Source: JACPPO01 sp965262505 (GTDB lineage Bacteria > Acidobacteriota > Vicinamibacteria > Vicinamibacterales > UBA2999). Taken from it: a stretch of 64,000 nt of DNA. The stretch spans positions 14,274 through 78,273 of the forward strand of contig CBDHFM010000020.1 in NCBI GenBank assembly GCA_965262505.1, given 5' to 3'. The notes below the pieces were generated by a model, which was not told the origin of the DNA, searched no databases, and saw only the letters and a list, made by a program, of their open reading frames with translations. Position 1 is the stretch's first letter, and each line of letters begins with the position of its first letter. This document shows, piece by piece, positions 36,166-44,595 of the stretch. A program made the translations under genes and the position numbers.

Positions 36166-37509
36166 ATGACACGCATCCTCATCAGCATGGTCGTTGCGGG
36201 ACTGCTTGTCCCCGTGGGGGCCGAGGCGCAGCACGACGGCGACGCGCCGACCATCGCAGAGCCGGCCGGGTTGGACCGGGAGCGATGGGAGGCGCTCGTG
36301 TTCGACGCCTGGGAGGGCTACCCGGGCGTCAACCAAACGATTGTCCTCCCCCGAGAGAGCGTCCCGACGATTCGAATCTGTATGCAGTCGCCCGACGAGA
36401 GCAAGACGGGCGAGCGTCTGGCCCCGTATGCGACCGTGTCGTGGTGGCGGGAGCAGATTGCGTACTGGACGGGTCTCACCTGGAACGGGGAAATACGGAT
36501 AGCGGCCTGCACGGAGCCGCCATCGGACGGCTGGATCCAGGTGCGGGAAGGCAAGGCCGGCGAAGTGCCGGATAGCATTGTCGCATTCGCCTCCTCGACT
36601 CGGGAGGACCATCCGTATGGCACTGGACGGTGGCTGTCGTCCGAGATCGTCTGGAATCCGGAGCCTCCTGACTACTACGAAGAGGATCCGGAACTGTACT
36701 ATGAAGCCACGCTCGCGCATGAGGTCGGCCATGCGCTCGGGTTCTGGCACGTACCGCCGGGTCCGGGCGTGGGCGGCCTGATGACCGTTGGCGGCTATGG
36801 CGGCGAGGCGCTGTGGGACGAGCAAGAATCTGCGCTGGCACAGCTGGCCTACAGGGTCGGGCCCAACGTCAGATTTCCTGGCCTCGTGCGCGAGGCACCC
36901 CCGCAGGGCGCCGCGCCCGATCGGGCCGCGCTCACGGCGCTGTATCACGCGACGGATGGGCCGAATTGGAGGGAGAACGGGCATTGGGTCAGCGACGAAC
37001 CGCTTGAGCGCTGGTATGGTGTCTCGACCGATGCCGCCGGCCACGTGACGGAGCTGGTCTTCCTGCCGAACGGCCTGACGGGTGAACTTCCCGGCGCCTT
37101 GGGTGATCTGTCGCACCTCACAAACCTGTCCCTCCCCTACAACAACCTGTCGGGTCCGGTTCCGGAGGAGTTGGGACAGCTGTCCAATCTGCGTACTCTG
37201 CAAATCGAAGGGAATCACCTGTCCGGGTCGCTGCCGTCGTCGCTGACGAACCTGCGGCAGCTCGACGTTCTCAATATTCAACTCAATGCCGGGCTGTGCG
37301 CGCCGGCGAATACGTCATTCCAGGCGTGGCTGGCCACGGTGCGCGTCTTCGCGGGCGACACATGCGGGGCCGTGCCGGTTCCAGCGTTGCCGGCAGCCGG
37401 GCTGGTGGTGGCTGGACTGCTGCTGAGCGCGGTCGGGATGGGGCTCGTCCGGCGACGCCGGGCTCTCCCAGGGCGTGCCGACGATCTCTCAGTCACACGA
37501 CACGGATGA
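36166..37509 (+). CDS. Secreted zinc metallopeptidase with leucine-rich repeats and VPALP anchor
   Basis: 447 residues from ATG 36166, where the signal peptide starts (RILISMVVAGLLVPVGAEA). Domains in order: metzincin-like catalytic domain with AHEVGHALGFWH (residues ~185-195), a leucine-rich repeat region of about four units (LTGELPGALGDLSHLTNLSL, LSGPVPEELGQLSNLRTLQI), and the C-terminal anchor VPVPALPAAGLVVAGLLLSA with VRRRRALPGR. Paralogous in its protease domain to 33308-34273. Probably exported and processed by the exosortase. LRRs may bind a partner or carbohydrate. Confidence 0.78.
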   Translation: MTRILISMVVAGLLVPVGAEAQHDGDAPTIAEPAGLDRERWEALVFDAWEGYPGVNQTIVLPRESVPTIRICMQSPDESKTGERLAPYATVSWWREQIAYWTGLTWNGEIRIAACTEPPSDGWIQVREGKAGEVPDSIVAFASSTREDHPYGTGRWLSSEIVWNPEPPDYYEEDPELYYEATLAHEVGHALGFWHVPPGPGVGGLMTVGGYGGEALWDEQESALAQLAYRVGPNVRFPGLVREAPPQGAAPDRAALTALYHATDGPNWRENGHWVSDEPLERWYGVSTDAAGHVTELVFLPNGLTGELPGALGDLSHLTNLSLPYNNLSGPVPEELGQLSNLRTLQIEGNHLSGSLPSSLTNLRQLDVLNIQLNAGLCAPANTSFQAWLATVRVFAGDTCGAVPVPALPAAGLVVAGLLLSAVGMGLVRRRRALPGRADDLSVTRHG

Positions 37510-37893
37510 CGCCACACTGGAGCCGAGGTGCCGGCAGCTGGCGTGACGTCCAGTCTCTCTCGGCGTCGATGCGCAGCGCCACAAGGGCGGACGGCTCCAA
37601 TCGCTGGTCCTGCAGCGCGACGCGCTGCGGGGCCGCTCAACAAGTTGACAATACCCCCGTCGGCCATCTGAGGTAGGCAAATCGACAATCCCTGGTACAA
37701 GGGACCTGATCCCGAACAATATGGGGCAGTGCCCCATATTGATTCAGGTATTCTTCCCAGATGCCCCTCGATCGTGCGAAGGCATGGCATCCCCCGTTGT
37801 CCAGGCCGAGGCACGAGTTCGTATGCCGGTAACGAGGAGTCCCCGTCCCCGATCGGGCCCGGCCCGGCGGCGGTGGTCATCGGAATTGCGGCC
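37510..37893. other. Intergenic before the GAF gene; strong hairpin
   Basis: No gene identified. At 37717-37741 there is a perfect 11-bp inverted repeat, arms CAATATGGGGC and GCCCCATATTG with loop AGT; it may terminate transcription or bind a regulator of the downstream GAF gene. Confidence 0.4.
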
Positions 37894-38700
37894 GTGACGA
37901 CCGTGCTGCCAGAGATCCCGCCCGAGACGCTGGCCGAGTGGCAGCGCGTGGTCGACCTGACGGCACGGCTCGCCCGGGTGCCGGCGAGCCTGATCATGCG
38001 CACCGCGCGTCCGACGCACACGGTCCTAGTGAGTAGCCGCACCGAGGGCAACCCCTACGCTGTCGGGCGCGAGTACGATCTGCACGCCGTGCTCTATTGC
38101 CAGGGCGTGTTCGACAACGACGGCGAGCTGGTGGTCGAGGACGCGACCCGCGACCCGGTCTGGGCGGCCAACGAGGATCTGGCCGACGGGATGCGCTTCT
38201 ACATCGGCTATCCCCTGAAATGGCCCAGCGGCGAGGTGTTCGGCACGATCTGCGTGCTCGACCGCGAGCGCAACGCCCACGCGCTGCTGTTCCGCGAGGG
38301 GCTGCAGGCGTTTGCCGGCGTGGTCGAGGCGAACCTGCGGTCGCTGGTCGAGATCGCCGAACGCCGACGGCTCGAAAGCGCCCTGCAGCAATCGCTCGAC
38401 CAGACCGCACGGCAGGTGGTCGAACGCACCCGCGAACTGCAGGACGCCAACACGGCGCTGCGCGTGCTGCTCGGCAATGTCGAGCAGTCCAACGAGGCGC
38501 GCAACGAGCAGCTGCGGCACCAGATCACTACGCTGGTGATGCCGCATGTAGCGAAGCTCGCGCGGCTCGTGGAGCGCGACCGCGCGGCCGTGGAGTACGT
38601 GCGCCTGATCGAGACCCACCTCACGGCCCTCACCTCGTCGCTGTCCTCGAGGCTGGCGCGCGTGTTCCAGGCCTTGACCGCGACCGAAGCTATGCTCTCG
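37894..38700 (+). pseudogene. GAF-domain regulator, truncated before its C-terminal HTH
   Basis: GTG 37894 is the likely start (longer in-frame codons reach into the 37717 hairpin). GAF domain about residues 15-150 (VVDLTARLARVPASLIMRTA, LYCQGVFDNDGELVVEDATR, FYIGYPLKWPSGEVFGTICV), then a coiled coil (QQSLDQTARQVVERTRELQD) and a LuxR-like linker ending QALTATEAM. Relatives continue into a LuxR HTH (LTxREIEV...); here the frame enters unrelated sequence at ~38697 and runs to 38916. So it is a sensor lacking its DNA-binding end. Confidence 0.6.
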
Positions 38701-38710
38701 CCGTCCCGAC

Positions 38711-38940
38711 TTGGCGCGAGTCTTCGCCATAGACAGGGTCAGGGTCTTCCCGTATCGCGTCATCCACGATCGGGAGGGCAATCGTCTGCTCGATTTCTCC
38801 GGGGGTGCCTCGTTCGCATTAAAATCGTCCGTGAACGACGCGCACTCCGTGACGCAGCTCGGGAAGTGGCAAGAACATCTCACCGCGCTCACCGATCAGT
38901 ACGAGCAGATCCGTGATCAGGCGCTTGGGAGTACCAGGTC
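38711..38940 (+). pseudogene. TrbJ-like conjugation protein fragment
   Basis: In this frame: DRVRVFPYRVIHDREGNRLL and SVTQLGKWQEHLTALTDQYE, QIRDQAL. The latter half resembles the coiled N-terminal region of TrbJ-type periplasmic conjugation proteins. Both ends are cut by unrelated sequence. Low certainty. Confidence 0.3.
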
Positions 38941-38961
38941 ACCCGGTATTTTGACCTCAAG

Positions 38962-39444
38962 ATGCCCGTGGCCGTCGATCCGCCGACGGCCACCTTTGTC
39001 TACGTGGACGCCGGTCAGACATCCGACAGTGAGCTGCGCACGTGGGGCCAGGCGCACATGCCCCTGTGGGTCGCGTTGCGTCGGCGGACGTTCGCCGTGC
39101 ATGTCGTCGCCGTCGGGCTCACCGCCACCGCCGCCGATCGGGCCGTGCCGGTCCTCGCGCATTGGACCAAGGACGCGGCCGATCCGGCCCCGCCGACTCC
39201 CATGGGGCAGACCAAAGCGGACCCGGAAATCCGGCGCGAAATCGCGACGCTCGGCGCGGCGATCCGGGCCGGCGACATCGAGACATTGCGCGCCTTTGGT
39301 GGATCCAATAAGGCGCTCGTCCGGTATCACGACCTCATCGAATTACCAGAGGGGACACCCACGCCACAGACTGCCCGCGGCGTCATCGACCGATACGCCA
39401 CCTGGACCACCAGCCAGCTCCTGAGTCCCGAGGCGTCGTCCTGA
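38962..39444 (+). CDS. Hypothetical protein, plasmid-transfer context
   Basis: 160 residues, no recognised family. In-frame sequence upstream (WEYQVTRYFDLK) suggests the native start was further 5' and was lost at a junction near 38925. The stretch TFVYVDAGQTSDSELRTWGQ and HMPLWVALRRRTFAVHVVAV suggests an alpha/beta domain; the C-terminus is helical. It may derive from a replication-relaxation or transfer protein, given the neighbouring TrbJ-like and coupling-protein fragments. Confidence 0.4.
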   Translation: MPVAVDPPTATFVYVDAGQTSDSELRTWGQAHMPLWVALRRRTFAVHVVAVGLTATAADRAVPVLAHWTKDAADPAPPTPMGQTKADPEIRREIATLGAAIRAGDIETLRAFGGSNKALVRYHDLIELPEGTPTPQTARGVIDRYATWTTSQLLSPEASS

Positions 39445-39469
39445 TATTGGCACGTCGTTTCGACTCGTC

Positions 39470-39765
39470 CGGGGTCGTGGCGGGGGTCGTGGCGGGGGTC
39501 GTGGAAAATGCCGCACCGACAGAGGGGGGGGTGCGGCACAAAATAAGGGAGGGGGTGCGGCACGCACCCTCGTTATGTGCCCCCGTCCTTCCGCGGTCTG
39601 TTCGTGATCGAGTGTCGATCCCGAGCCGCTTCAGCGGGGAGGGAAAAGACGGGAGCGACCCCCCCTTTTTTGCCGCTGTCGCGGCACGGCGAGTGGGGGG
39701 GTGCGGCACACAGTGCGGCACCCAGTGCGGCACCAGATGCCACACATTCCCCCCCGCCGTTGGTG
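39470..39765. repeat. Cluster of GTGCGGCAC motifs with GGTCGTGGCGGG tandem repeats
   Basis: GTGCGGCAC occurs at about 39531, 39557, 39709, 39721 and 39732 in the same orientation, with one inverted relative (ATGCCGCACC) near 39509 and a decayed one (ATGCCACAC) near 39747. Just before, GGTCGTGGCGGG is repeated in tandem (39476-39500). No ORF here looks coding. Spacing of 11-12 bp among the last three suggests cooperative protein binding on one helix face. Confidence 0.5.
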
Positions 39766-39849
39766 GGGTCGCTCCCGTCGTATCTATCCCTGCGGGAAGG
39801 CCAACCGCCCCGCCTTCGGCGGGCGGTCGCGGCGCCGCGGAGCGGCGCC

Positions 39850-40175
39850 ATGTTTGACTGTTTGCTCCGCGCGGTCGTCGTCGTGCTCGGCGTGAGCGCC
39901 GCGGCGGCCTGGACCTGGCCCGGCCCGTTTCCCGAGGCCGATCCCGTGGCCGTGCTCGTCCGTATCAACACGCCGTCCTTCTATCAGGTCGTCGTGGGCT
40001 GGTACTACCTGGCGCCGGGCGTGGCCGTGTTCCTGACCGGCCAATTGCTGCTCGGCTCGTCGCGGGTGTGGTTCGCCCATCTGGGCGTCAGGTTCGGGCT
40101 CCGATCCACGCTGCCGACGTGGCCACTTTCGCCCACGTCAGACGGCCCCGCCATCGTCATCGGCGAGGTGCATCA
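39850..40175 (+). pseudogene. VirD4/TraG-type coupling protein, N-terminal fragment
   Basis: ATG 39850. Two membrane helices (LLRAVVVVLGVSAAAAWTW; VVVGWYYLAPGVAVFLTGQL) and then LPTWPLSPTSDGPAIVIGEV HHP, the segment that in type IV coupling proteins precedes the Walker A ATPase. The match ends at the HHPV residues, and the frame continues 50 codons into the sequence before the dif-like site. The ATPase is absent. Confidence 0.6.
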
Positions 40176-40314
40176 CCCGGTCCGCGACAACGATCTCCAG
40201 TGCATCGTTCCAGCCTTGTTGTTCGTCAGTCATAGTCGGTTCCCTTCGCCCGCGCCCTCCACACCCGCCTGCACCTACGCTGGGCAGCTGGAGGCCCTTC
40301 CCTATCATGGCGTT

Positions 40315-40342
40315 GCATAACATAAAGGACGTTATGTTACGA
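40315..40342 (+). other. dif-like Xer recombination site (site 3)
   Basis: Left arm GCATAACATAA, spacer AGGACG, right arm TTATGTTACGA. TTATGTTA is identical to the XerD-side arm of E. coli dif, and CATAA to its XerC side; the spacer is 6 bp. It ends 7 bp before the ATG of a full-length tyrosine recombinase. The preceding ~35 bp are shared with site 2 at 25829. Confidence 0.6.
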
Positions 40343-40349
40343 TTAGACG

Positions 40350-42164
40350 ATGAAGCGGAGACGACCTGGGAATGATCTGTCGGGCATCGACATGCCCTCC
40401 CTCCACGAGACGATGAAGGGCCTCGACATGCCCTCCCTCCGCGAGACGATGAAGGGCCTCGACATGCCCTCCCTCCACGAGACGATGAAGGGCCTCGACA
40501 TGCCCTCCCTCCGCGAGACGATGAAGGGCCTCGACATGCCCTCCCTCCGCGAGACGATGAAGGGCCTCGACATGCCCTCCCTCCGCGAGACGATGAAGGG
40601 CCTCGACATGCCCTCCCTCCGCGAGACGATGAAGGGCCTCGACATGCCCTCCCTCCACGAGGCGCTGAAGGGCCTCGACATGCCCTCCCTCCACGAGGCG
40701 CTGAAGGGCATCGACACGCCCTCCCTCCACGAGGCGCTGAAGGGCATCGACACGCCCTCCCTCCACGAGGCGCTGAAGGGCATCGACACGCCCTCCCTCC
40801 ACGAGGCGCTGAAGGCAAGCTTGGGGGTCGACCATAGCCTGTTCGGTGAGGCATGGGACGAACGTCTGGCAGCGGCCGTCGGGCGATTGGAGACACGCGC
40901 CGAAGGTATTCTCGCCGCCCCGCCGGAGCCAGAACTCAAGACCGTCGAGGCACTGTCCGCCGACATGGGGGCCGTGATAGAGGCCGCGCCAGCCGAGGCT
41001 CGGGAGGATACGAAGACGTGGCTCACCTGGCTCTTGGTCTTTCTCGTTGACGCAATCGCCGGTGATCCGGCCAAGGAGGCGTTGCGGCATGCTCTTATGA
41101 AGCTGCTGGTCGTCCTGTTTGCGATGATCACGGATCCGACACTGCCGACTCCACCGCCAGCGCCGGCCCTGCAACAGCCGGACGCACTGGCACCGGTGTC
41201 AGCGCCGCCGGAGGCGCTCATCTTGCCAGGGGGCTGGCAGATCGAGGGCCTTCCGGACATTGTCCTGAGGGCCGGGCCGCAGGCCGCGGAGCGGACGGTG
41301 GAGTTTTTCACGGCCCAGATCCGCAACCCGCATACACGCGCGGCGTACGGCACGGCCGTGACGCGGTTCTTTACCTGGTGCGACGCGCGCGGGCTCGAGC
41401 TCGCACAGATTTCACCGATCGCGGTGGCCACCTACATCGAAGAGATGCAACGCGGGTATCGCGCCCCCACGATCAAGCAACATCTGGCCGCCATCCGCCG
41501 GCTGTTCGATTGGCTGGTGATCGGGCAGGTGGTGCCAGCCAACCCGGCCGCCTCGGTGCGCGGGCCGACGCACATCGTCAGGACGGGCAAGACGCCGGTG
41601 CTGCAGCCGGCGGAAGCGCGGCAGCTGCTGGACGCCATCGACACCTCGACCCTCCCCGGCCTGCGCGATCGCGCGCTGCTGGGCGTAATGGTCTACAGCT
41701 TTGCGCGCGTCTCCGCCGTCGTCGGCATGCGCGTGGAGGACTACTACCAGCAGGGCAAGCGCTGGTGGCTGCGGCTCCAGGAAAAGGGCGGCAAGCACCA
41801 CGCCGTGCCGGTCCACCACAAGGCGGAGGCCTATCTCGACGCCTATCTCGACGCGGCCGGGATCGCGGCCGAGAAAAGCTCGCCTCTGTGGCGCTCGATG
41901 CCGCGGGCGGGCGGGCTCGGCGCCCGCCGGATGAGCCGGGTGGATGTGTTCCGGATGATCAAGCGGCGCGTCAAGGCCATCGGGCTCGGCGAGGCCAATT
42001 GCCACACCTTCCGGGCGACGGGCATCACGGCGTATCTGCTCAATGGCGGTACGCTTGAGCGCGCCCAGGCGATCGCCGGGCATGAGAGCCCGCGCACGAC
42101 CAAGCTCTACGACCGGACGGCCGACGAGGTGACCATCGAGGATATCGAGAAGATCGAGATTTGA
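40350..42164 (+). CDS. Tyrosine recombinase with tandem-repeat N-terminal extension
   Basis: 604 residues. Residues 12-155 are twelve copies of a 12-residue unit (GLDMPSLRETMK and variants). Residues ~155-300 are a linker with hydrophobic helices (WLTWLLVFLVDAIAG; ALMKLLVVLFAMITD). Then a core-binding domain (AERTVEFFTAQIRNPHTRAA) and the catalytic domain: Arg in MVYSFARVSAVVGMRVED, HTFR in EANCHTFRATGITAYLLNGG, His in AGHESPRTTKLYDR with the nucleophile Tyr. XerC/D-like recombinases are normally ~300 residues, so half of this protein is extra. A dif-like site precedes it; it may resolve plasmid multimers or cointegrates. Confidence 0.88.
   Translation: MKRRRPGNDLSGIDMPSLHETMKGLDMPSLRETMKGLDMPSLHETMKGLDMPSLRETMKGLDMPSLRETMKGLDMPSLRETMKGLDMPSLRETMKGLDMPSLHEALKGLDMPSLHEALKGIDTPSLHEALKGIDTPSLHEALKGIDTPSLHEALKASLGVDHSLFGEAWDERLAAAVGRLETRAEGILAAPPEPELKTVEALSADMGAVIEAAPAEAREDTKTWLTWLLVFLVDAIAGDPAKEALRHALMKLLVVLFAMITDPTLPTPPPAPALQQPDALAPVSAPPEALILPGGWQIEGLPDIVLRAGPQAAERTVEFFTAQIRNPHTRAAYGTAVTRFFTWCDARGLELAQISPIAVATYIEEMQRGYRAPTIKQHLAAIRRLFDWLVIGQVVPANPAASVRGPTHIVRTGKTPVLQPAEARQLLDAIDTSTLPGLRDRALLGVMVYSFARVSAVVGMRVEDYYQQGKRWWLRLQEKGGKHHAVPVHHKAEAYLDAYLDAAGIAAEKSSPLWRSMPRAGGLGARRMSRVDVFRMIKRRVKAIGLGEANCHTFRATGITAYLLNGGTLERAQAIAGHESPRTTKLYDRTADEVTIEDIEKIEI
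40383..40814 (+). repeat. Twelve tandem 36-bp repeats (coding)
   Basis: Exactly twelve in-frame 36-bp units, consensus start GGCCTCGACATGCCCTCCCT. Two variants form blocks: units 1-7 end in ETMK, units 8-12 in EALK; units 10-12 have GIDTPS. The block order suggests expansion by unequal exchange. Every unit keeps the frame. Confidence 0.95.
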
Positions 42165-42263
42165 GCGGGGATATAGCCTCCGAGAGCGACCAGGACCGGG
42201 CACTGTTCGACCTGCAACCTAAGCCTGATTTTCATGAAGAAACAGCCGCTGAGGGATCGTGAC

Positions 42264-42304
42264 GTCTCAAAGGAGTCACCTGGCCGTGTCAACACCTTTG
42301 AGAC
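42264..42304. terminator. Inverted repeat downstream of the recombinase
   Basis: Arms GTCTCAAAGG and CCTTTGAGAC separated by 21 bases, about 100 bp after the recombinase stop. No T-run. Could be a terminator or a recombination arm site. Confidence 0.35.
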
Positions 42305-42319
42305 AACCTGATTCAGCAT

Positions 42320-42682
42320 TTACTGTAGCGACTCCACGCTGGAGACGAGCGTGACCGAGCGATCGTCACGGATGGGCTGTGACCGGCGGATCACCACGTG
42401 GTCTTGATCGCGCTCCTTGTTACGTGCGATCTTCCTCGTCCAGTAGTCCCGGTTCGTCTTCGGAATCCGGTCGCCACGCTTGCAGGCGTGCCCGTGCCAG
42501 AAGCACCCGTGGACGAAGACAACCTTGCGGCGCGGGGCGAACACCAAGTCAGGCTTCCCCGCGAGATCGTCGATCCGCGCGCTCAACATGTCCTGTTCCT
42601 CGGCGTGCTGCTGTTGATCCGCGTCCCACTGCGCGGAGAGCGCGGCTAAGGCGTCCATCAAGCGTGTCTCTAGCTCGGTCAT
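42320..42682 (-). pseudogene. Chimera: mobilisation protein N-terminus joined to Vsr endonuclease fragment
   Basis: Residues 1-40 (MTELETRLMDALAALSAQWD, HAEEQDMLSARIDDL) resemble small coiled-coil mobilisation proteins. From GKPDLVFAPRRKVVFVHGCF, WHGHACKRGDRIPKTNRDYW the sequence is the core of the very-short-patch-repair endonuclease Vsr, ending early after ARNKERDQDH. The junction is near 42560. Vsr acts beside cytosine methyltransferases to repair T:G mismatches; only its middle remains here. A continuous ORF spanning two unrelated halves indicates an in-frame recombination joint. Confidence 0.6.
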
Positions 42683-42691
42683 ACCACGCCC

Positions 42692-43202
42692 TCACTCGCT
42701 CGAAAGCCTGATGGCAGGCTGCCCGAGCACGGTCACGGGCCAATCCTCGTTGAGCGTCCCCCTGGGCAGCACCACGTACCGCGTCCCGTCCGCTTCCTCG
42801 TGGAGCCACACGCCCCACGTCTGCGCCTGCAGTTGTTCGAGGGCTCGCTGTTCCTCCGCGATCGCGCGGCGGTATGTCTCCTGCGTCTCGAGCAGGCGCT
42901 GCACGCGGCTCGACTGCCACTGCATCAGCCCCCAGCTCCCGCCCAAGATGCCGAGAAAGAGACACAGCCCGACCACCAGGCTGGTCACCAGAGGCCGGAG
43001 CCAGGCGCGCCGCAGCAGGCCGTGCATCCGCGATCTCGTCCTCCATAGCGGCGGTGACGGTATGCAGCTTGTGCTTCGCGCCGCCGCTCAACATCTCGCC
43101 AAACTTCCGCAGCTCGCGCTCGGCGATCGCGTTCATCTCCTGGTCCTCGGTCTCCATCCGGCGCCGGAGCCGGGCGCTCAAGTCGTTCACGTTGGAAGTC
43201 AT
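42692..43202 (-). pseudogene. Relaxosome accessory membrane protein (MbeB/MobB-like), frameshifted
   Basis: Frame 1 from ATG 43202: NVNDLSARLRRRMETEDQEM, NAIAERELRKFGEMLSGGA, a coiled coil typical of small Mob proteins. At ~43035 a frameshift leads to frame 2 (MHGLLRRAWLRPLVTSLVVG, LCLFLGILGGSWGLMQWQ), the membrane helix, and a C-terminal soluble part. Intact relatives are one protein. The gene starts within the relaxase frame, as nested mob genes do, and ends 10 bp before the next mob gene start. Confidence 0.5.
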
Positions 43203-43440
43203 GCTCGTACAGCGCTCCCTTCAGCCGCCACCGCTTCTCGGTGTCGGGGTCTCGGACGGTGACGTAGTGGTCACCCTGGCGCGGCACGTCGAGTCCAGCC
43301 TTCTGTAGGGCAGCGACTACGCCGGCCCGGTCCTGCACCGTGCCGCGCTCGATCCCCGTCCGCAGATCCGCCGCCTCGATGTAGGCGCGGTGCCCCGGCT
43401 GCTGCACTCTGGCGCGCGCCGGATCGTCCGGCCTCGATCT
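42985..43440 (-). pseudogene. Relaxase C-terminal fragment
   Basis: HRAYIEAADLRTGIERGTVQ, DRAGVVAALQKAGLDVPRQG, DHYVTVRDPDTEKRWRLKGA, LYEHDF match the region after the catalytic domain in MobA/VirD2-type mobilisation relaxases. The N-terminal catalytic domain with its Tyr and His triad is not present in any frame upstream; similarity begins at about 43440. Overlaps the accessory gene in another frame. Confidence 0.55.
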
Positions 43441-44211
43441 GCGCCTGGAGGGCGAGGGGCATGAGCGATCCCGGATGCGGCCGCGGCTGTTCGAGTCCCG
43501 GCACACCGGCTGGTGCTGGCGTGCGAGACGTGCCCGGCGTCGAAGCCGTCGAGGCGGCGGCCGCCGGCTTGGGGCCGGCTTGCGCGCGACGTTCGGGCAC
43601 CGAGGCCGCGGCCACCGAGATCCGTGCCGATAGGGAGCGGAAGGCCAGGCATGCGGAGTCGGATCGCGAGGAGGCCCGGCGGGAGGCCGACCAGCGTCGA
43701 GCCGAGCGGTTTGAAGCCCCCAGCCCCCACTCCGGCGATTCGGCCGGAGACGATTACGCCTGATCCACCGCCTGATCCACCGCCCGTTGAGCTGGTCCCG
43801 GAGCCGTCAGCGGACACACGGGACACAGCTACCCCGCCGAGGTCATCAGACCGCCCCTTGAAGCGACCGCCGACGGGGGTCGTCTGCCTTCAAGGCCGAA
43901 ATCGACCGCGCGGCCGACCAGACCCCGCAACCCTGGGAGATGACTCGGTATCCCGTTTATGCGCGGATGTCGGCAAAAGGACCCTGCTGCTCGGCGACGT
44001 GCGATCCACGACCCCGATTCGTTCCCCCGCCGAGGCCAGCGAGCGCCCCTCCGAAGACCGTGCCGAACCGCATCATGGCACCACATCCATGGCACCCACC
44101 GCCTGCCCCCGAGCCGGTTAGTGCGGGCCGCCCGCCGCCGATCGCCTGGCGGAGCAGGCCGATCGAACGACATTCAGGCCGATCCCTCCACCCAGAGAGC
44201 CCGCAAGTCCG
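43441..44211. other. Unresolved region with broken frames
   Basis: Plus-strand frames hold coiled-coil and Pro-rich pieces (ERKARHAESDREEARREADQ; PAPTPAIRPETITPDPPPDP) that look like parts of one decayed protein with a frameshift near 43725, and later FKAEIDRAADQTPQPWE. I cannot assign a family. On the minus strand nothing continues the relaxase. Probably transfer-region debris. Confidence 0.3.
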
Positions 44212-44562
44212 TCAGCTTCGAGGACCGGGGAAGAGACTGGACGGGTGGAACGTGTGAATCCTGGTATACGACGGAGTTGCCCCGGGGTCGTGTTCGTAAA
44301 GGTGACACGCCGAAAAGGTATTCAGCTTCTGTCCAACAAGAACTGCCATGGCCAGCGGGCACGCCAGAAACAGGTGCAGATTCGCGCGCTTCATCCCCAG
44401 ATCTTCCAGCACCTGCCGGGCCCTCTGGATTGCCGACAGCACGAATCCGACACCCTGCTCAGGTGAAAGCACGCGTCCCGGCGTGAACGACCCCGACTTT
44501 GGCGCACAGTGCACATAGGCCCGGCATGTAACGCCCAATTCCGCAACGGCATGTTCGATGTT
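44212..44562 (-). pseudogene. CBASS TIR-SAVED effector, 3' part
   Basis: Read from the Tn3 edge: AACATCGAACAT begins the frame IEHAVAELGVTCRAYVHCAP, then VLSAIQRARQVLEDLG, RANLHLFLACPLAMAVLVGQ, KLNTFSACHLYEHDPGATPS and a stop at 44212. FLACP...AVLVG...LYEHD is the conserved C-terminal part of SAVED domains. Joined to 10559-11457 with one copy of AACAT it gives a continuous reading frame, so this is the exact remainder of that gene. It now lies 33 kb away in reverse orientation. Confidence 0.92.
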
Positions 44563-44595
44563 GGGGTTTGGGGAGCAATGGAACGGAAAGTACGG

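Noticed and set aside
39383..39745. Minus-strand ORF with repeated VPH tripeptides
   Set aside because: Product of the GTGCGGCAC motif cluster; low complexity and no start signal.
40383..40814. CRISPR-like regular repeats
   Set aside because: Units are contiguous 36-mers without spacers and encode protein in frame.
40332..41431. Antisense repeat ORFs over the recombinase repeats
   Set aside because: The 36-bp units are open in several frames; only the plus frame continues into a catalytic recombinase.
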